A stretch of 64,000 nucleotides of DNA from a virus, in the IMG/VR virus record IMGVR_UViG_3300035034_001869, positions 1 to 64,000 of that record. One strand, given 5' to 3'. Position 1 is the stretch's first letter; each line of letters starts with the position of its first letter. Position numbers and translations under genes: made by a program. Below, piece after piece: positions 1 through 7,301 of the stretch. The notes under the pieces were generated by a model. It worked only from the letters and a program-made list of their open reading frames with translations, had not been told where the DNA came from and made no database searches.

Positions 1-46
1 TATTAAGGTGTGTTTCAAAGAATTTGGTAGTTATAGAATCAATCAT
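1..46 (-). CDS. Start of a leftward gene cut by the window edge
   Basis: Only the first 15 codons lie in the window, beginning MIDSITTKFF. The start ATG shares bases with the stop of the preceding gene in an ATGA overlap, and a GGAAAA ribosome-binding site lies just upstream. This is the same coupling used throughout the leftward block. No function can be assigned from so short a piece. Confidence 0.6.
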   Translation of the reverse strand, partial: MIDSITTKFFETHLN

Positions 47-348
47 AATTTTCCTGTGTATTTAAAATATTCCCGTTCATCCCAATCTTGATTGAGTTCA
101 GTAATACTTCGACTTGTTACGTCACGTTGCTTTTTTATCCACTCAAGCTTTGGATTTATTTCTTTTGCAATATCAATATCAATATTGTTTGGCACCACAA
201 GAATTTTATTTTTTGGGAATACTTCTCTCAGGGCAATACATGTGGAATCCAATGCTTCCTGAGATATTGTGGCATCATTATAAGTTACCACAATCACTTC
301 ATCAACTGATAACTTTACTTTTTTTAGATCTTCAATTTCAACCTTCAT
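43..348 (-). CDS. Hypothetical protein, 101 aa
   Basis: I do not recognise the family. The protein has two short hydrophobic beta-strand-like segments (IVVTY and ILVVPNN), a following charged helical stretch and an aromatic C-terminus. This would fit a small alpha/beta fold. An AGGAG site sits at good spacing before the ATG. The gene overlaps its upstream neighbour by a few bases and overlaps the next gene at its stop, so it belongs to the dCMP deaminase operon. Confidence 0.75.
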   Translation of the reverse strand: MKVEIEDLKKVKLSVDEVIVVTYNDATISQEALDSTCIALREVFPKNKILVVPNNIDIDIAKEINPKLEWIKKQRDVTSRSITELNQDWDEREYFKYTGKL

Positions 349-559
349 TTTTTATATCTCCTTCCTGATTAAACACTTTTACAAGTCTGTGTGATATTTT
401 TCCTTGTGGCTTTGGATCTCCGAAATCAACCTTTGTTCTTTGGGGAGTGTGTCCAACAACTATTCCTATTTTCACAATAATGCCACAAATATTATCCGCC
501 GCCGCAACTCTTGTCCCTATTGTTAATTCATTCCCGTCCATGTCTAATGGTATTTTCAT
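338..559 (-). CDS. Hypothetical small beta-rich protein, 73 aa
   Basis: It carries repeated valine/isoleucine strands separated by glycines (GTRVAAAD, CGIIVKIGIVVGH) and a late SHRLVKVF segment. This resembles a small SH3-like or KOW-like barrel, but that reading is inference only. The ATG overlaps the stop of the deaminase gene, so the two are translationally coupled. Function unknown. Confidence 0.75.
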   Translation of the reverse strand: MKIPLDMDGNELTIGTRVAAADNICGIIVKIGIVVGHTPQRTKVDFGDPKPQGKISHRLVKVFNQEGDIKNEG

Positions 560-1071
560 CCTAATTCGGCTCCTAATCTGTATTGTCTAAATCCCCAATG
601 ATGGACTTCTTTCCCATTAACTTTATGAAACATTATTCCGTAGTCAGCTACTTCCTCTAAAAGATCAATTGCGTTTTTATCAGGATATGTATTAAGGTAG
701 TATATGCTTCTTGGTTGTATACTGATAAGTTTTCTGGTACACATTATACAGGGTTGGTTAGTGCAGTAAATTTCACAACCTTTTAAACTGATACCGTGAA
801 CAGCCGCTTGCACAATTAGATTTTCTTCAGCATGAATTGCCATACACTTTTCTTGTTGGCTTCCAGAAGGTATATTTAATCGTTCTCTCAAACAACCTCC
901 ACGTTCAGCACAATGACGAATGCCGGTAGGAGCGCCGTTGTATCCTGTTGCCAAAATTCGTTTATCTCTGACGGCAATAGCGGCAATTTGCCTTCGTATA
1001 CAAGAACTACGTGTGGCAACAACTTCCAAAATACTAAAGAAATACTCATCCCATGATGGTCTTTTATGCAT
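556..1071 (-). CDS. Deoxycytidylate (dCMP) deaminase
   Basis: Converts dCMP to dUMP and so feeds thymidylate synthesis during phage replication. It acts in the cytoplasm and its relatives are normally allosteric (dCTP/dTTP). The zinc deaminase signature is clear: H80-A-E82 with the proton-shuttle glutamate, and PC108xxC111 supplying the other zinc ligands. The GYNGAPTG segment at residues 43-50 is typical of the dCMP branch. The length of 171 aa is normal for phage enzymes. It overlaps the genes on both sides by a few bases. No thymidylate synthase is visible in this window. The UDG domain on the phage polymerase at 17.4-20.0 kb is notable next to an enzyme that makes dUMP. Confidence 0.95.
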   Translation of the reverse strand: MHKRPSWDEYFFSILEVVATRSSCIRRQIAAIAVRDKRILATGYNGAPTGIRHCAERGGCLRERLNIPSGSQQEKCMAIHAEENLIVQAAVHGISLKGCEIYCTNQPCIMCTRKLISIQPRSIYYLNTYPDKNAIDLLEEVADYGIMFHKVNGKEVHHWGFRQYRLGAELG

Positions 1072-1456
1072 TTTTGCCCTTTGGAGTAATTACTTCCATT
1101 ATCATATTAGGAGCATTAACAATAAGTTTCCCTTCTATAATAGTTAATGCGCCATAATTTATATCTTTTGAATGGGATATTATGATTATTGCTCCTTCAG
1201 GTATTACGATCTTTCCCATTTCTTCAATTTTAATATCTTCCGGCTTGATTTTATCTGGTAACATTCCTGGCAAGGCGTTCAAAGATATAAGTTCTTCTAT
1301 ATCTTCTGCACCTAATTCAATAGGGACATAGTATATTGCATAGTCATCACTCTTTCCTGTTGATATCGTGTACCAGTCTATGTCCCAATCATCAATATCA
1401 TTTTCACTAACCCAAGTTCCGTCAGGCCAGAGAAAAATTTTTAATTTATCATCCAT
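1064..1456 (-). CDS. Hypothetical protein, 130 aa
   Basis: I choose the ATG at 1456 because GAGG lies 8 bases before it; a start four codons earlier would place that site inside the gene. The N-terminus (KIFLWPDGTWV) and C-terminus (GALTIIEGKLIVNAP) look beta-rich and the middle is acidic. I do not recognise the family. It overlaps the deaminase start by 8 bases, which suggests co-translation. Confidence 0.75.
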   Translation of the reverse strand: MDDKLKIFLWPDGTWVSENDIDDWDIDWYTISTGKSDDYAIYYVPIELGAEDIEELISLNALPGMLPDKIKPEDIKIEEMGKIVIPEGAIIIISHSKDINYGALTIIEGKLIVNAPNMIMEVITPKGKNA

Positions 1457-1457
1457 T

Positions 1458-1685
1458 TTATACCTCATAATTTTTTAATTCATTATAGGCACGTATCATT
1501 GCAACTGTATCCTGCTCAATTATAGCTTCTTGTGCTTTGGAAACATCAATTTCCATTAATGTCGAAGCAAGTCTTCCAGCACCTTTAAGAATGGGATCTT
1601 TGTAAATTTTGATTATTTTTTTTACCCTTTCAATTTCAAGGGGTAGTGCTTCAGCCAATGATAATGATCTTGTTTCTTCAGTCAT
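1458..1685 (-). CDS. Hypothetical helical protein, 75 aa
   Basis: Almost entirely predicted helix with alternating charged and hydrophobic residues (EIERVKKIIKIY, KAQEAIIEQD). There are no cysteines and no recognisable motif. An AAAGGA site precedes the ATG. It is packed between two other leftward small genes with one-base gaps. Function unknown. Confidence 0.7.
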   Translation of the reverse strand: MTEETRSLSLAEALPLEIERVKKIIKIYKDPILKGAGRLASTLMEIDVSKAQEAIIEQDTVAMIRAYNELKNYEV

Positions 1686-1877
1686 TTATATAAATCCTTT
1701 CTTTTCAGCCAACCATTTGGGAATTAAAAATCTAATTTCTTCATAATCTTCTGGCTCATCAATGTAATCAGCCAGGGAATCAGGTATCCATGCCTTAATG
1801 CCATCAACATCAATAAAACAGGCATTTGGACTAACTGTGCGCACTCTTCCAACAAACTCAAGCATTTTATTATCCAT
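1686..1877 (-). CDS. Hypothetical protein, 63 aa
   Basis: Begins with a strand-turn-strand pattern (FVGRVRTV, ACFIDVDGIKAWIP) that would fit a small OB- or Tudor-like barrel, followed by an acidic helix. The ATG follows an AGGAG site located inside the end of the upstream gene, so translation is probably coupled. No family recognised. Confidence 0.65.
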   Translation of the reverse strand: MDNKMLEFVGRVRTVSPNACFIDVDGIKAWIPDSLADYIDEPEDYEEIRFLIPKWLAEKKGFI

Positions 1878-2322
1878 TCATCATCGCTCCTATTATCTGC
1901 CAATTTAAATCAAACTCTTTTCCATTATAAATGTCTTTATAGGTCAAATTATCTTGTCGTTCATAGTAGTCCAGTATATCAGTAAGATATTCGAATAATT
2001 TTTTATCGTAGGTTGATTTTGATCTTTCAAGAAATGCAAGACAGAATGAAACAGCAGTGCCAATATGAGTTTCTCCTTCATGCCAATGAAGTGCATCTGA
2101 CAAAGTATCAAGCCATAATTTAATTTCTTCTTTGTTGTCTTCAAAGAAATGTTTATTCCTTCGTTTTATGATTGCTAATTCACCATCAACTATCATTTTA
2201 ACAAATTCAAATCTTGTTTTAAGTCTTCCTGGTTTTAATGGTACTAAAAGAAAACTTTCTAATGATCGTAGAATACCCAGTTCAGCCGCCCTTATAATTA
2301 ATGCTTTATTTGCTACACTCAT
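1870..2322 (-). CDS. Hypothetical helical protein, 150 aa
   Basis: The protein is mostly alpha-helical, with a basic region near residues 30-60 (GRLKTRFEFVK, IIKRRNKHF) and an aromatic, acidic C-terminal half. There is no metal site or nucleotide-binding loop. It overlaps the gene after it by 8 bases and the gene before it by 17. Unknown phage protein. Confidence 0.75.
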   Translation of the reverse strand: MSVANKALIIRAAELGILRSLESFLLVPLKPGRLKTRFEFVKMIVDGELAIIKRRNKHFFEDNKEEIKLWLDTLSDALHWHEGETHIGTAVSFCLAFLERSKSTYDKKLFEYLTDILDYYERQDNLTYKDIYNGKEFDLNWQIIGAMMNG

Positions 2323-2563
2323 TTTTAATCCATTCCTTTTGATCTTTCTTTGAAAGACCTTTGCATTTTACTTTTCTTATACCCGATAATCCAAGAGAAC
2401 AAAATTCAGGTTTGGTGCAACTTTCTTTTCCAGTTTCTTTTTCATGAAGTCGGCCATGAAGGCATTGTGTTAAGCAATGTTTAGATTTCTTTGGTACATT
2501 ACAAATAATCACTTCAGAGATATACTTTTCAAGTCTCTGTTTTTTTGTTGGGATTTTCTTCAT
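2306..2563 (-). CDS. Cysteine-rich small protein, 85 aa
   Basis: Seven cysteines and three histidines are spaced along the chain (C22, then CLTQC, C49, FC, C67, C83), which suggests a zinc- or cluster-binding fold, although the ligand spacing matches no family I know. Both ends are lysine-rich. It overlaps the preceding cysteine-rich gene at 2529-2747 by 35 bases, and the two may form a functional pair. Confidence 0.7.
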   Translation of the reverse strand: MKKIPTKKQRLEKYISEVIICNVPKKSKHCLTQCLHGRLHEKETGKESCTKPEFCSLGLSGIRKVKCKGLSKKDQKEWIKNECSK

Positions 2564-2747
2564 TTTTTATAATCCTGAAGTTGTTTTTCATTAACCAATG
2601 ATGAAATTCTTTTGCAGTAAAGGCGCACTCTCCTCCTTCTTCTGCACAGTTTTCATTTATAGGATGTAGCCAAGAACAACAAAGGGCCTTACAGAATTCG
2701 TTCTTTCCATAAGGCCGTTCACATGTTTTATCAGTTTTATTTTTCAT
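2529..2747 (-). CDS. Cysteine-rich small protein, 72 aa, probably leaderless
   Basis: Six cysteines (C9, C19, CC at 23-24, C34, C41) plus histidines suggest a compact metal-binding protein. The ATG lies exactly 6 bases after a TATTAT box with a TTGACA box 18 bases further up. The transcript would therefore start at or next to the initiation codon and carry no Shine-Dalgarno site. No later start would keep the N-terminal cysteines. It is the first gene of the leftmost operon. Confidence 0.65.
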   Translation of the reverse strand: MKNKTDKTCERPYGKNEFCKALCCSWLHPINENCAEEGGECAFTAKEFHHWLMKNNFRIIKNEENPNKKTET

Positions 2748-2753
2748 GTCAGA

Positions 2754-2783
2754 ATAATACTACACTTTTTGTGAGCTTGTCAA
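2754..2783 (-). promoter_or_regulatory. sigma70-like promoter for the leftmost operon
   Basis: On the leftward strand a perfect TTGACA box (2778-2783) is separated by 18 bases from TATTAT (2754-2759). The expected transcription start falls on the ATG at 2747. The promoter would drive the run of genes from 2747 down past the window edge. Confidence 0.65.
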
Positions 2784-2851
2784 TATATTAATGATAAATT
2801 AATAACTTTTTATATGTAAATTAATTATATTAATTACTTGAGTTTCAGTGC

Positions 2852-3046
2852 TTATATAAGAGCCATGAAATAGATTTTGTAAGTATCGTTGTCTTTAATT
2901 TCATCAATGATGCAATCCTGGTATTTTCCACTCCTTTCATAAGCTGGCCTGACGCTGATTTTATCACCAACAATAGGGGGTTTGCGCTTATATTTTACGT
3001 GGACCCTTTTCATTGGCATCGTGCCTATTTTCGCATTGATATCCAC
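2852..3046 (-). CDS. Hypothetical basic protein, 64 aa (GTG start)
   Basis: The initiation codon is GTG, with AAGGAG 6 bases upstream; no ATG fits that site. The sequence is basic in the first half (RVHVKYKRKPP) and then shows two short strands (GDKISVRP, TYKIYF), like a small beta-barrel nucleic-acid binder. That reading is inference. It is the last gene before the promoter at 2.75 kb. Confidence 0.65.
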   Translation of the reverse strand: MDINAKIGTMPMKRVHVKYKRKPPIVGDKISVRPAYERSGKYQDCIIDEIKDNDTYKIYFMALI

Positions 3047-3074
3047 AACACTCCTTGTAAACTTAATATATTAT

Positions 3075-3218
3075 TTACTTGACAGTCACGCTGACATTAT
3101 TCCATGTCCAAACTGCGATATCCCAGACTTTCCATAAACCAAGAGGGACAGAAATAACAATGGTTATGACCATAATCCAAAACAATCTGACCATTCCATC
3201 GCCCAGATCTCCGTACAT
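3075..3218 (-). CDS. Single-span membrane microprotein, 47 aa
   Basis: A short gene with an excellent AGGAGG site. Residues 9-30 form one hydrophobic segment (LFWIMVITIVISVPLGLW) flanked by an acidic N-terminus and a tryptophan-rich C-terminal tail. It is one of at least seven single-span microproteins in the leftward block. Role unknown. Superinfection exclusion or membrane signalling are possibilities, not conclusions. Confidence 0.65.
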   Translation of the reverse strand: MYGDLGDGMVRLFWIMVITIVISVPLGLWKVWDIAVWTWNNVSVTVK

Positions 3219-3245
3219 ATGCTCCTCCTAAACTTAATACATTAT

Positions 3246-3485
3246 TTAGTTGACTTTTAAATCTTTCATTTTGAATTGATATTCAAGGTCTTTAGGGTCA
3301 ATCCTGGTGCCTTCACCATTTCTTATAATACAGCCCCCATTACGCATATCTATTCGCAGATCAACATATTTACAGGTCCGGTTCTTCCCCCATTTCCACT
3401 GACCTTCTTTCATGAGCTTATAGACCTTTAAGAAGTCATCCAAATGATCCCAGGTGTTTGTTTTTATTTTAGTTGCTAAATCCAT
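3246..3485 (-). CDS. Hypothetical basic protein, 79 aa
   Basis: I place the start at 3485, where GAGAGG sits 4-9 bases upstream, rather than four codons earlier. The protein is basic and rich in aromatic residues (GQWKWGKNR, YVDLRIDMR) with a glycine-rich turn. No family recognised. Its stop lies inside a short repeated spacer (ACTTAATACATTATTTAG type) also present beside the neighbouring genes. Confidence 0.65.
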   Translation of the reverse strand: MDLATKIKTNTWDHLDDFLKVYKLMKEGQWKWGKNRTCKYVDLRIDMRNGGCIIRNGEGTRIDPKDLEYQFKMKDLKVN

Positions 3486-3506
3486 TTTCCCTCTCATCTT
3501 AATACA

Positions 3507-3758
3507 TTAAATAGTTGATTTTGGATCAGCTATTTTTTCACCACAAAATGGGCAGAAAGAGTGCATGATATTTGTTTCTATTTTTTTCTTTTGTCCGGTC
3601 AAAGTGATGATTGCTTTTGAATATGTTTTTGTTGTCATAACAGTACCATCCAGCACAAACGCCTGTTCAATTTCAACCGATTCATAGGGTTTCCTGAACT
3701 CTTGGGCCTTGCATCGTTCATCTAATCTTTTCTCAATTTTTTCAATACAGTCGCACAT
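3507..3758 (-). CDS. Small zinc-ribbon protein, 83 aa
   Basis: A C-terminal CPFCGEK knuckle near residues 69-75 pairs with an N-terminal CDC motif at residues 2-4 to give a plausible four-cysteine metal site. The middle forms strands (QAFVLDGTVMTTKTY, AIITLTGQ). It lies directly before the ligase gene with a 19-base gap. Function unknown. Confidence 0.7.
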   Translation of the reverse strand: MCDCIEKIEKRLDERCKAQEFRKPYESVEIEQAFVLDGTVMTTKTYSKAIITLTGQKKKIETNIMHSFCPFCGEKIADPKSTI

Positions 3759-3777
3759 ATCAGGCTCCTTAATTTAC

Positions 3778-5109
3778 TCATCTTGTTTTCATATCCTTTA
3801 ATGTTTGCGGATCATTTCTATCTGGCCTTAGTCCTTCAAATCTTGGAAGATATAAAGAATGTAATTTATTATATCTTTTATCTTTGATAATGGATTCACA
3901 AGAAACTTCTATTACTTTTCCTATTTCATTATCCCAATTAAGTTCTCGTTCTTTATCAGAAAATCCGGTTCCAACTGAAACTCGTAAATTACCACATGCA
4001 GATTCACAAATTAATGCACCCATACAATTTTCAAAACGAGTACCTTTTTGTCCTTTTTTCCAACCTACTAATTTTAAATCATAGTCTATCACGTTTTTTA
4101 ACTTTACGCAATCAGGGGAAGTGTGATCTTTCCACTTTGCATGAATGTTTTTTACAATGGCCCCCTCTTTCCCTTCTGACCGTAATTGTTTATAAAAAGA
4201 TTCTGCTTCTTTAAAAGAATAAAGTTTCTTGGAGTTTATTGTGCTGAATAATTTGTTCGGTTGAATGTTGCTCATTTTTCTGACAAGTTGAGATATTCTG
4301 GTTAATCTATGTTTGTATTCAATGTCACATGATCCAGACCAGAAATCTTTTTGCGGAACTGCATCCCATAGTTTTATGATTGCGTGTTCTGCTTTGTTAC
4401 TTGGTGCCGCATTTTGAAGACAGGAATTTAAGAATCCATTTCCTGTTTTTCTTGGAAGAATTTTTCCATCAATCATGATAAGCAATTCACCCATGTAAAC
4501 AGTATTCCAGTATTTCTTTGACATAAGTTTAAAAAATTCATGCAAATGTTCCATTTGATGAACAATGTTTCCGTTTCTTGATCTGATCAACGAACTTCCA
4601 TCATGATCAATAATGATATTGCAAAACATTCCATCGGCTTTCTCTTGTCCAATTGCACCTTGCTCATAATTAATATTGCCCATTTTCTTTTTAGCTGTAC
4701 GGCATCTCATGTACGGGTAAAGTTTTATTGTTCCTGGTTTTGCTTTGTTGATTGTTTTTCCGCTGAAACCACATTTTGCATCTTTATTTATGATACGTTT
4801 TACAACTTCAAATGTTTCTGTATCACAAGAACATAAATTGGATAATTCTTGTTTATCTGCATTAGACGCACCTTTTTGGTCTGCCAATTTATTTAATTTA
4901 CTAAATAAATCAGGTTTTGAAAAATTAATAGTTTTATCTGGTTTTGGAAGCTTTTGTATTTTGTAATGCCAATCTTCATTATACATTAACTTTATTACAT
5001 ATAAAAATGTTTTGTCTTCCAAAGATGTTTTTAAAAGTTCAATTTTACCGGTTGTACTGCTTTCTTTTTTAATTTTCTGTAAAGAATTAAATACGTTTTT
5101 TAAAGACAT
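3778..5109 (-). CDS. ATP-dependent DNA ligase
   Basis: Seals nicks in DNA using ATP, needed here to join Okazaki fragments and finish repair. The adenylation motif K157-A-D-G160 gives the lysine that forms the AMP intermediate. Further nucleotidyltransferase motifs follow: RSRNGN near 177, YMGELLI near 205, a GAIVKN segment, and VKLKN as the late lysine motif. A C-terminal OB-type domain with VGTGFSDKER follows, as in viral and T4-like ligases. At 443 aa it is close to the size of T4 gp30. It overlaps the next upstream gene by one base and lies outside the 9.7-27.6 kb replication core. Confidence 0.95.
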   Translation of the reverse strand: MSLKNVFNSLQKIKKESSTTGKIELLKTSLEDKTFLYVIKLMYNEDWHYKIQKLPKPDKTINFSKPDLFSKLNKLADQKGASNADKQELSNLCSCDTETFEVVKRIINKDAKCGFSGKTINKAKPGTIKLYPYMRCRTAKKKMGNINYEQGAIGQEKADGMFCNIIIDHDGSSLIRSRNGNIVHQMEHLHEFFKLMSKKYWNTVYMGELLIMIDGKILPRKTGNGFLNSCLQNAAPSNKAEHAIIKLWDAVPQKDFWSGSCDIEYKHRLTRISQLVRKMSNIQPNKLFSTINSKKLYSFKEAESFYKQLRSEGKEGAIVKNIHAKWKDHTSPDCVKLKNVIDYDLKLVGWKKGQKGTRFENCMGALICESACGNLRVSVGTGFSDKERELNWDNEIGKVIEVSCESIIKDKRYNKLHSLYLPRFEGLRPDRNDPQTLKDMKTR

Positions 5110-5375
5110 TACTCACCTTCCATGTATTGATCTATTATGTTTTTCTTTACGATCTCCAAAAGAGCAACCATTTCTGAAGCTGACATTCCGGCTTGATTAA
5201 ATGACCAACTATATTTATCACCAGTGTCATCCAATCCGATAACTATTAGCTTCTTGCCCTCTTTGAATCCACCACGTTTACCGATATCATTTTCAAGACA
5301 ATCATTCAGACATTCAGTGGGTGAAATTAATGTAGCATCATTCTTTATGTATCCCAAGCTTGTTATTTTTGACAT
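5109..5375 (-). CDS. Hypothetical protein, 88 aa, with a degraded paralogue nearby
   Basis: The start at 5375 follows GAGGAG at ideal spacing; an ATG 11 codons earlier has none. The second half (GLDDTGDKYSW, QAGMSASEM, LLEIVKK) is clearly related to the fragment encoded at 6062-6205, so this gene was partly duplicated. The C-terminus is an acidic helix. Function unknown. Confidence 0.75.
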   Translation of the reverse strand: MSKITSLGYIKNDATLISPTECLNDCLENDIGKRGGFKEGKKLIVIGLDDTGDKYSWSFNQAGMSASEMVALLEIVKKNIIDQYMEGE

Positions 5376-5410
5376 AATTTTCTCCTCACAATCACATGAG
5401 GGGCCCAACG

Positions 5411-5695
5411 TTACTCGCCCCTACCTCCACATTTATCACATGTATCTTTTTTGGGTTTTTGTGTGTGAATTTTTTGAAGTTTGTCTACCATCTTAAACGC
5501 ACTCATTTGAGCATTATTTTCCAGATTGCTGATTTCTTTATGAGTTAAGAACACGCCATCCCAAGGACCTCTGAATCTGAATTGTTTGGGCTTTCCATTC
5601 ACAAATGTATTTAACCATACATCTTTCCCTTGAAGCAATGCAATCAAGGATTCCTCAGTCAATTGTATAATTTCTGGATATTCTTTATCCGACAT
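5411..5695 (-). CDS. Hypothetical protein with C-terminal zinc knuckle, 94 aa
   Basis: The last residues form CDKCGGRG, the half-repeat typical of DnaJ-type zinc fingers. With only one CxxC pair present, metal binding would need a dimer or a partner. The N-terminal part (IIQLTEESLIALLQGKDVWL) looks like a phage beta/alpha module. It overlaps the next gene by 11 bases. Confidence 0.7.
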   Translation of the reverse strand: MSDKEYPEIIQLTEESLIALLQGKDVWLNTFVNGKPKQFRFRGPWDGVFLTHKEISNLENNAQMSAFKMVDKLQKIHTQKPKKDTCDKCGGRGE

Positions 5696-6059
5696 TTATA
5701 TCTCCTTTGCTTGTTTTCCAAGTGCCTGTTAAAAATGGTTGAGTTTTGTATTCTTGGTCTGGAATGGGTTCGACAATTATTTTTGGAGTTCTGCCTTGTC
5801 GTCCACTAATTTTCATAGTGTATCCACCTATACGATGAACCACACTCGCACAACGTTCAAGCAGTTCTTTCCTATTTTGTTCATTATCCATTCCGTGATT
5901 GGTAACATCAACACAAGTTCTGTAATTTATGGCATGTTGAACATATGCCAAAGCAAGAAGTTCTGTTCTACCTTGTCCTCTATGTCCCATAGGATCGGTT
6001 AACCATTTTATAGCTTCAAACTTTTCGCTTTGATCTGGTGTTAATTCAAATATTAGCAT
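5685..6059 (-). CDS. Hypothetical protein, 124 aa
   Basis: Contains a helix rich in aliphatic residues (LLALAYVQHAIN), a conserved-looking RCASVVHRIGGYTMKISG segment and a basic strand (RTPKIIVEPIP). The TELLALAYV region followed by asparagine and histidine might form a pocket, but I do not recognise the family. Its neighbours at the ends overlap or nearly touch it. Confidence 0.7.
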   Translation of the reverse strand: MLIFELTPDQSEKFEAIKWLTDPMGHRGQGRTELLALAYVQHAINYRTCVDVTNHGMDNEQNRKELLERCASVVHRIGGYTMKISGRQGRTPKIIVEPIPDQEYKTQPFLTGTWKTSKGDINVG

Positions 6060-6061
6060 AT

Positions 6062-6205
6062 TTAGAATCCCATTTGTTTTGTTATATAACTTTTCATTGT
6101 TTCCAATAAAGATACTATTTCACTGTATTTCATTCCAGCCTGTGTAAAATTAATATCATAATTATCTTCGGTATCATCCAATACAAGACATTTATTTTTT
6201 ATATT
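6062..6205 (-). pseudogene. Truncated paralogue of the gene at 5109-5375
   Basis: An open frame without its own start encodes LVLDDTEDNYD, then FTQAGM and VSLLETMKSYI. These align with LDDTGDKYSW, FNQAGM and VALLEIVKKNI in the 88-residue protein at 5109-5375. The N-terminal half is missing. A nearby ATG at the HD-gene stop lies in the other frame, so a +1 shift would be needed to read it. A decayed tandem duplicate is the simplest reading. A frameshifted live gene is the alternative. Confidence 0.6.
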
Positions 6206-6762
6206 TCAGGGAATTTTAGACAGTCTGCGGTGCTTAACATGTCGAGACAATGAATGAACATAACAATTGGGGGATAATTTTCAAATGCGAACTCCTCTCC
6301 TTTTGGAATGCTTTTGCTCCACTGTCCAGAATGATATCTAACTCCCATTATCATTGTTTCCATTTCAGAATCTGAAAAATGTTTCAACAAAACTTTTCTG
6401 TTCTTTTCAAGAAGATCTGCCATTGCCTTATCGTGGTGTGTGTAGGTATGTGGTGTGTTCCCCTTCTTCCCATATTTCATCATGTCGTGAAGGATTATTG
6501 CCATAAGATACACATCATTCTTTGTTGACTTTTCAGGGCCAGGAAACATGCGAATAATAGATACAGCCGCAAAAGCCATTTCATAGGTATGATGTGCATT
6601 TGTAGGAATTGATCCGTCCGCTTTTTGATGATATTTTCCAGATGATGATGTAGGTCTATCCCAAATATCTACCATCTTAGATTCTATCAACATCAACAAT
6701 TTGAAACCATCAGGTGTCATACTTTCTTCTGCCATTTCTATCAGTGCTTTTGTATAATCCAC
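6199..6762 (-). CDS. HD-domain phosphohydrolase
   Basis: A predicted metal-dependent phosphohydrolase. HD-domain metal ligands are visible: H57/H58, the HD pair H92-D93, H109/H110 and H144 in a YHSG context. The fold is all-helical, as in the family, and the length of 187 aa is typical for single-domain members. Phage HD proteins commonly act on nucleotides or cyclic oligonucleotides, but the substrate cannot be read from the sequence. It is followed by a decayed gene fragment and preceded by an HNH endonuclease gene sharing one base. Confidence 0.85.
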   Translation of the reverse strand: MDYTKALIEMAEESMTPDGFKLLMLIESKMVDIWDRPTSSSGKYHQKADGSIPTNAHHTYEMAFAAVSIIRMFPGPEKSTKNDVYLMAIILHDMMKYGKKGNTPHTYTHHDKAMADLLEKNRKVLLKHFSDSEMETMIMGVRYHSGQWSKSIPKGEEFAFENYPPIVMFIHCLDMLSTADCLKFPEI

Positions 6763-7301
6763 TACACTTCTCCTTTTTGAATGTTATTTTTTACGTATTG
6801 AAATGCAGGACTACAAGAATCACATCCTTCCCAATTCACACACTGTTCTCCTGCAAGTCTATGGCAAACAGCTTCATCAAAACTTTTGAATTGTCCTAAA
6901 ATCTTTGATTGTCTATTTACTTGCAGACTTGCTCTCCATTTATTGTTATTTTTGATCCAACAGACACCTTTCACACCTGATGTGTTATGAGAAAAATTAC
7001 CTATATTTCTCATATTACATTGTTGAGAGGCTTCCCTAAGATTATTTATCCAATTATTATGTTTAACTTGATTTTTATGTTCTACTATTTTTTCAGGTAA
7101 ATATCCGTAAACATATAGCCAAGCTAATCGGTGAGCTTTGTAAGGTTTTCCTTTAATTGTGATTATAATGTATCCGTAAGTATCAGAACAACCGGCTACA
7201 CAACCTATTTGTACACAGTTAGCAGTTTTTATTTTCCAATAAAAATCCCCAGTCCAAGGATTGTACATTAATATTTTATGTAATTCAGTATAGGTAATCA
7301 T
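6762..7301 (-). CDS. HNH homing endonuclease with AP2-like DNA-binding domain
   Basis: A free-standing selfish nuclease of the HNH/AP2 type. After an N-terminal recognition segment, the HNH core reads H-R-L-A-W, then VEHKNQVKHNNWINNLREAS, with E replacing the usual D before the histidine. The C-terminal AP2-like module starts at SGVKGVCW and contains NKWRASLQVNRQ and LGQFKSFDEA. Such genes insert between phage genes. Here it sits between the HD protein and endonuclease VII with start/stop overlaps, so it has adapted to the operon. Confidence 0.9.
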   Translation of the reverse strand: MITYTELHKILMYNPWTGDFYWKIKTANCVQIGCVAGCSDTYGYIIITIKGKPYKAHRLAWLYVYGYLPEKIVEHKNQVKHNNWINNLREASQQCNMRNIGNFSHNTSGVKGVCWIKNNNKWRASLQVNRQSKILGQFKSFDEAVCHRLAGEQCVNWEGCDSCSPAFQYVKNNIQKGEV

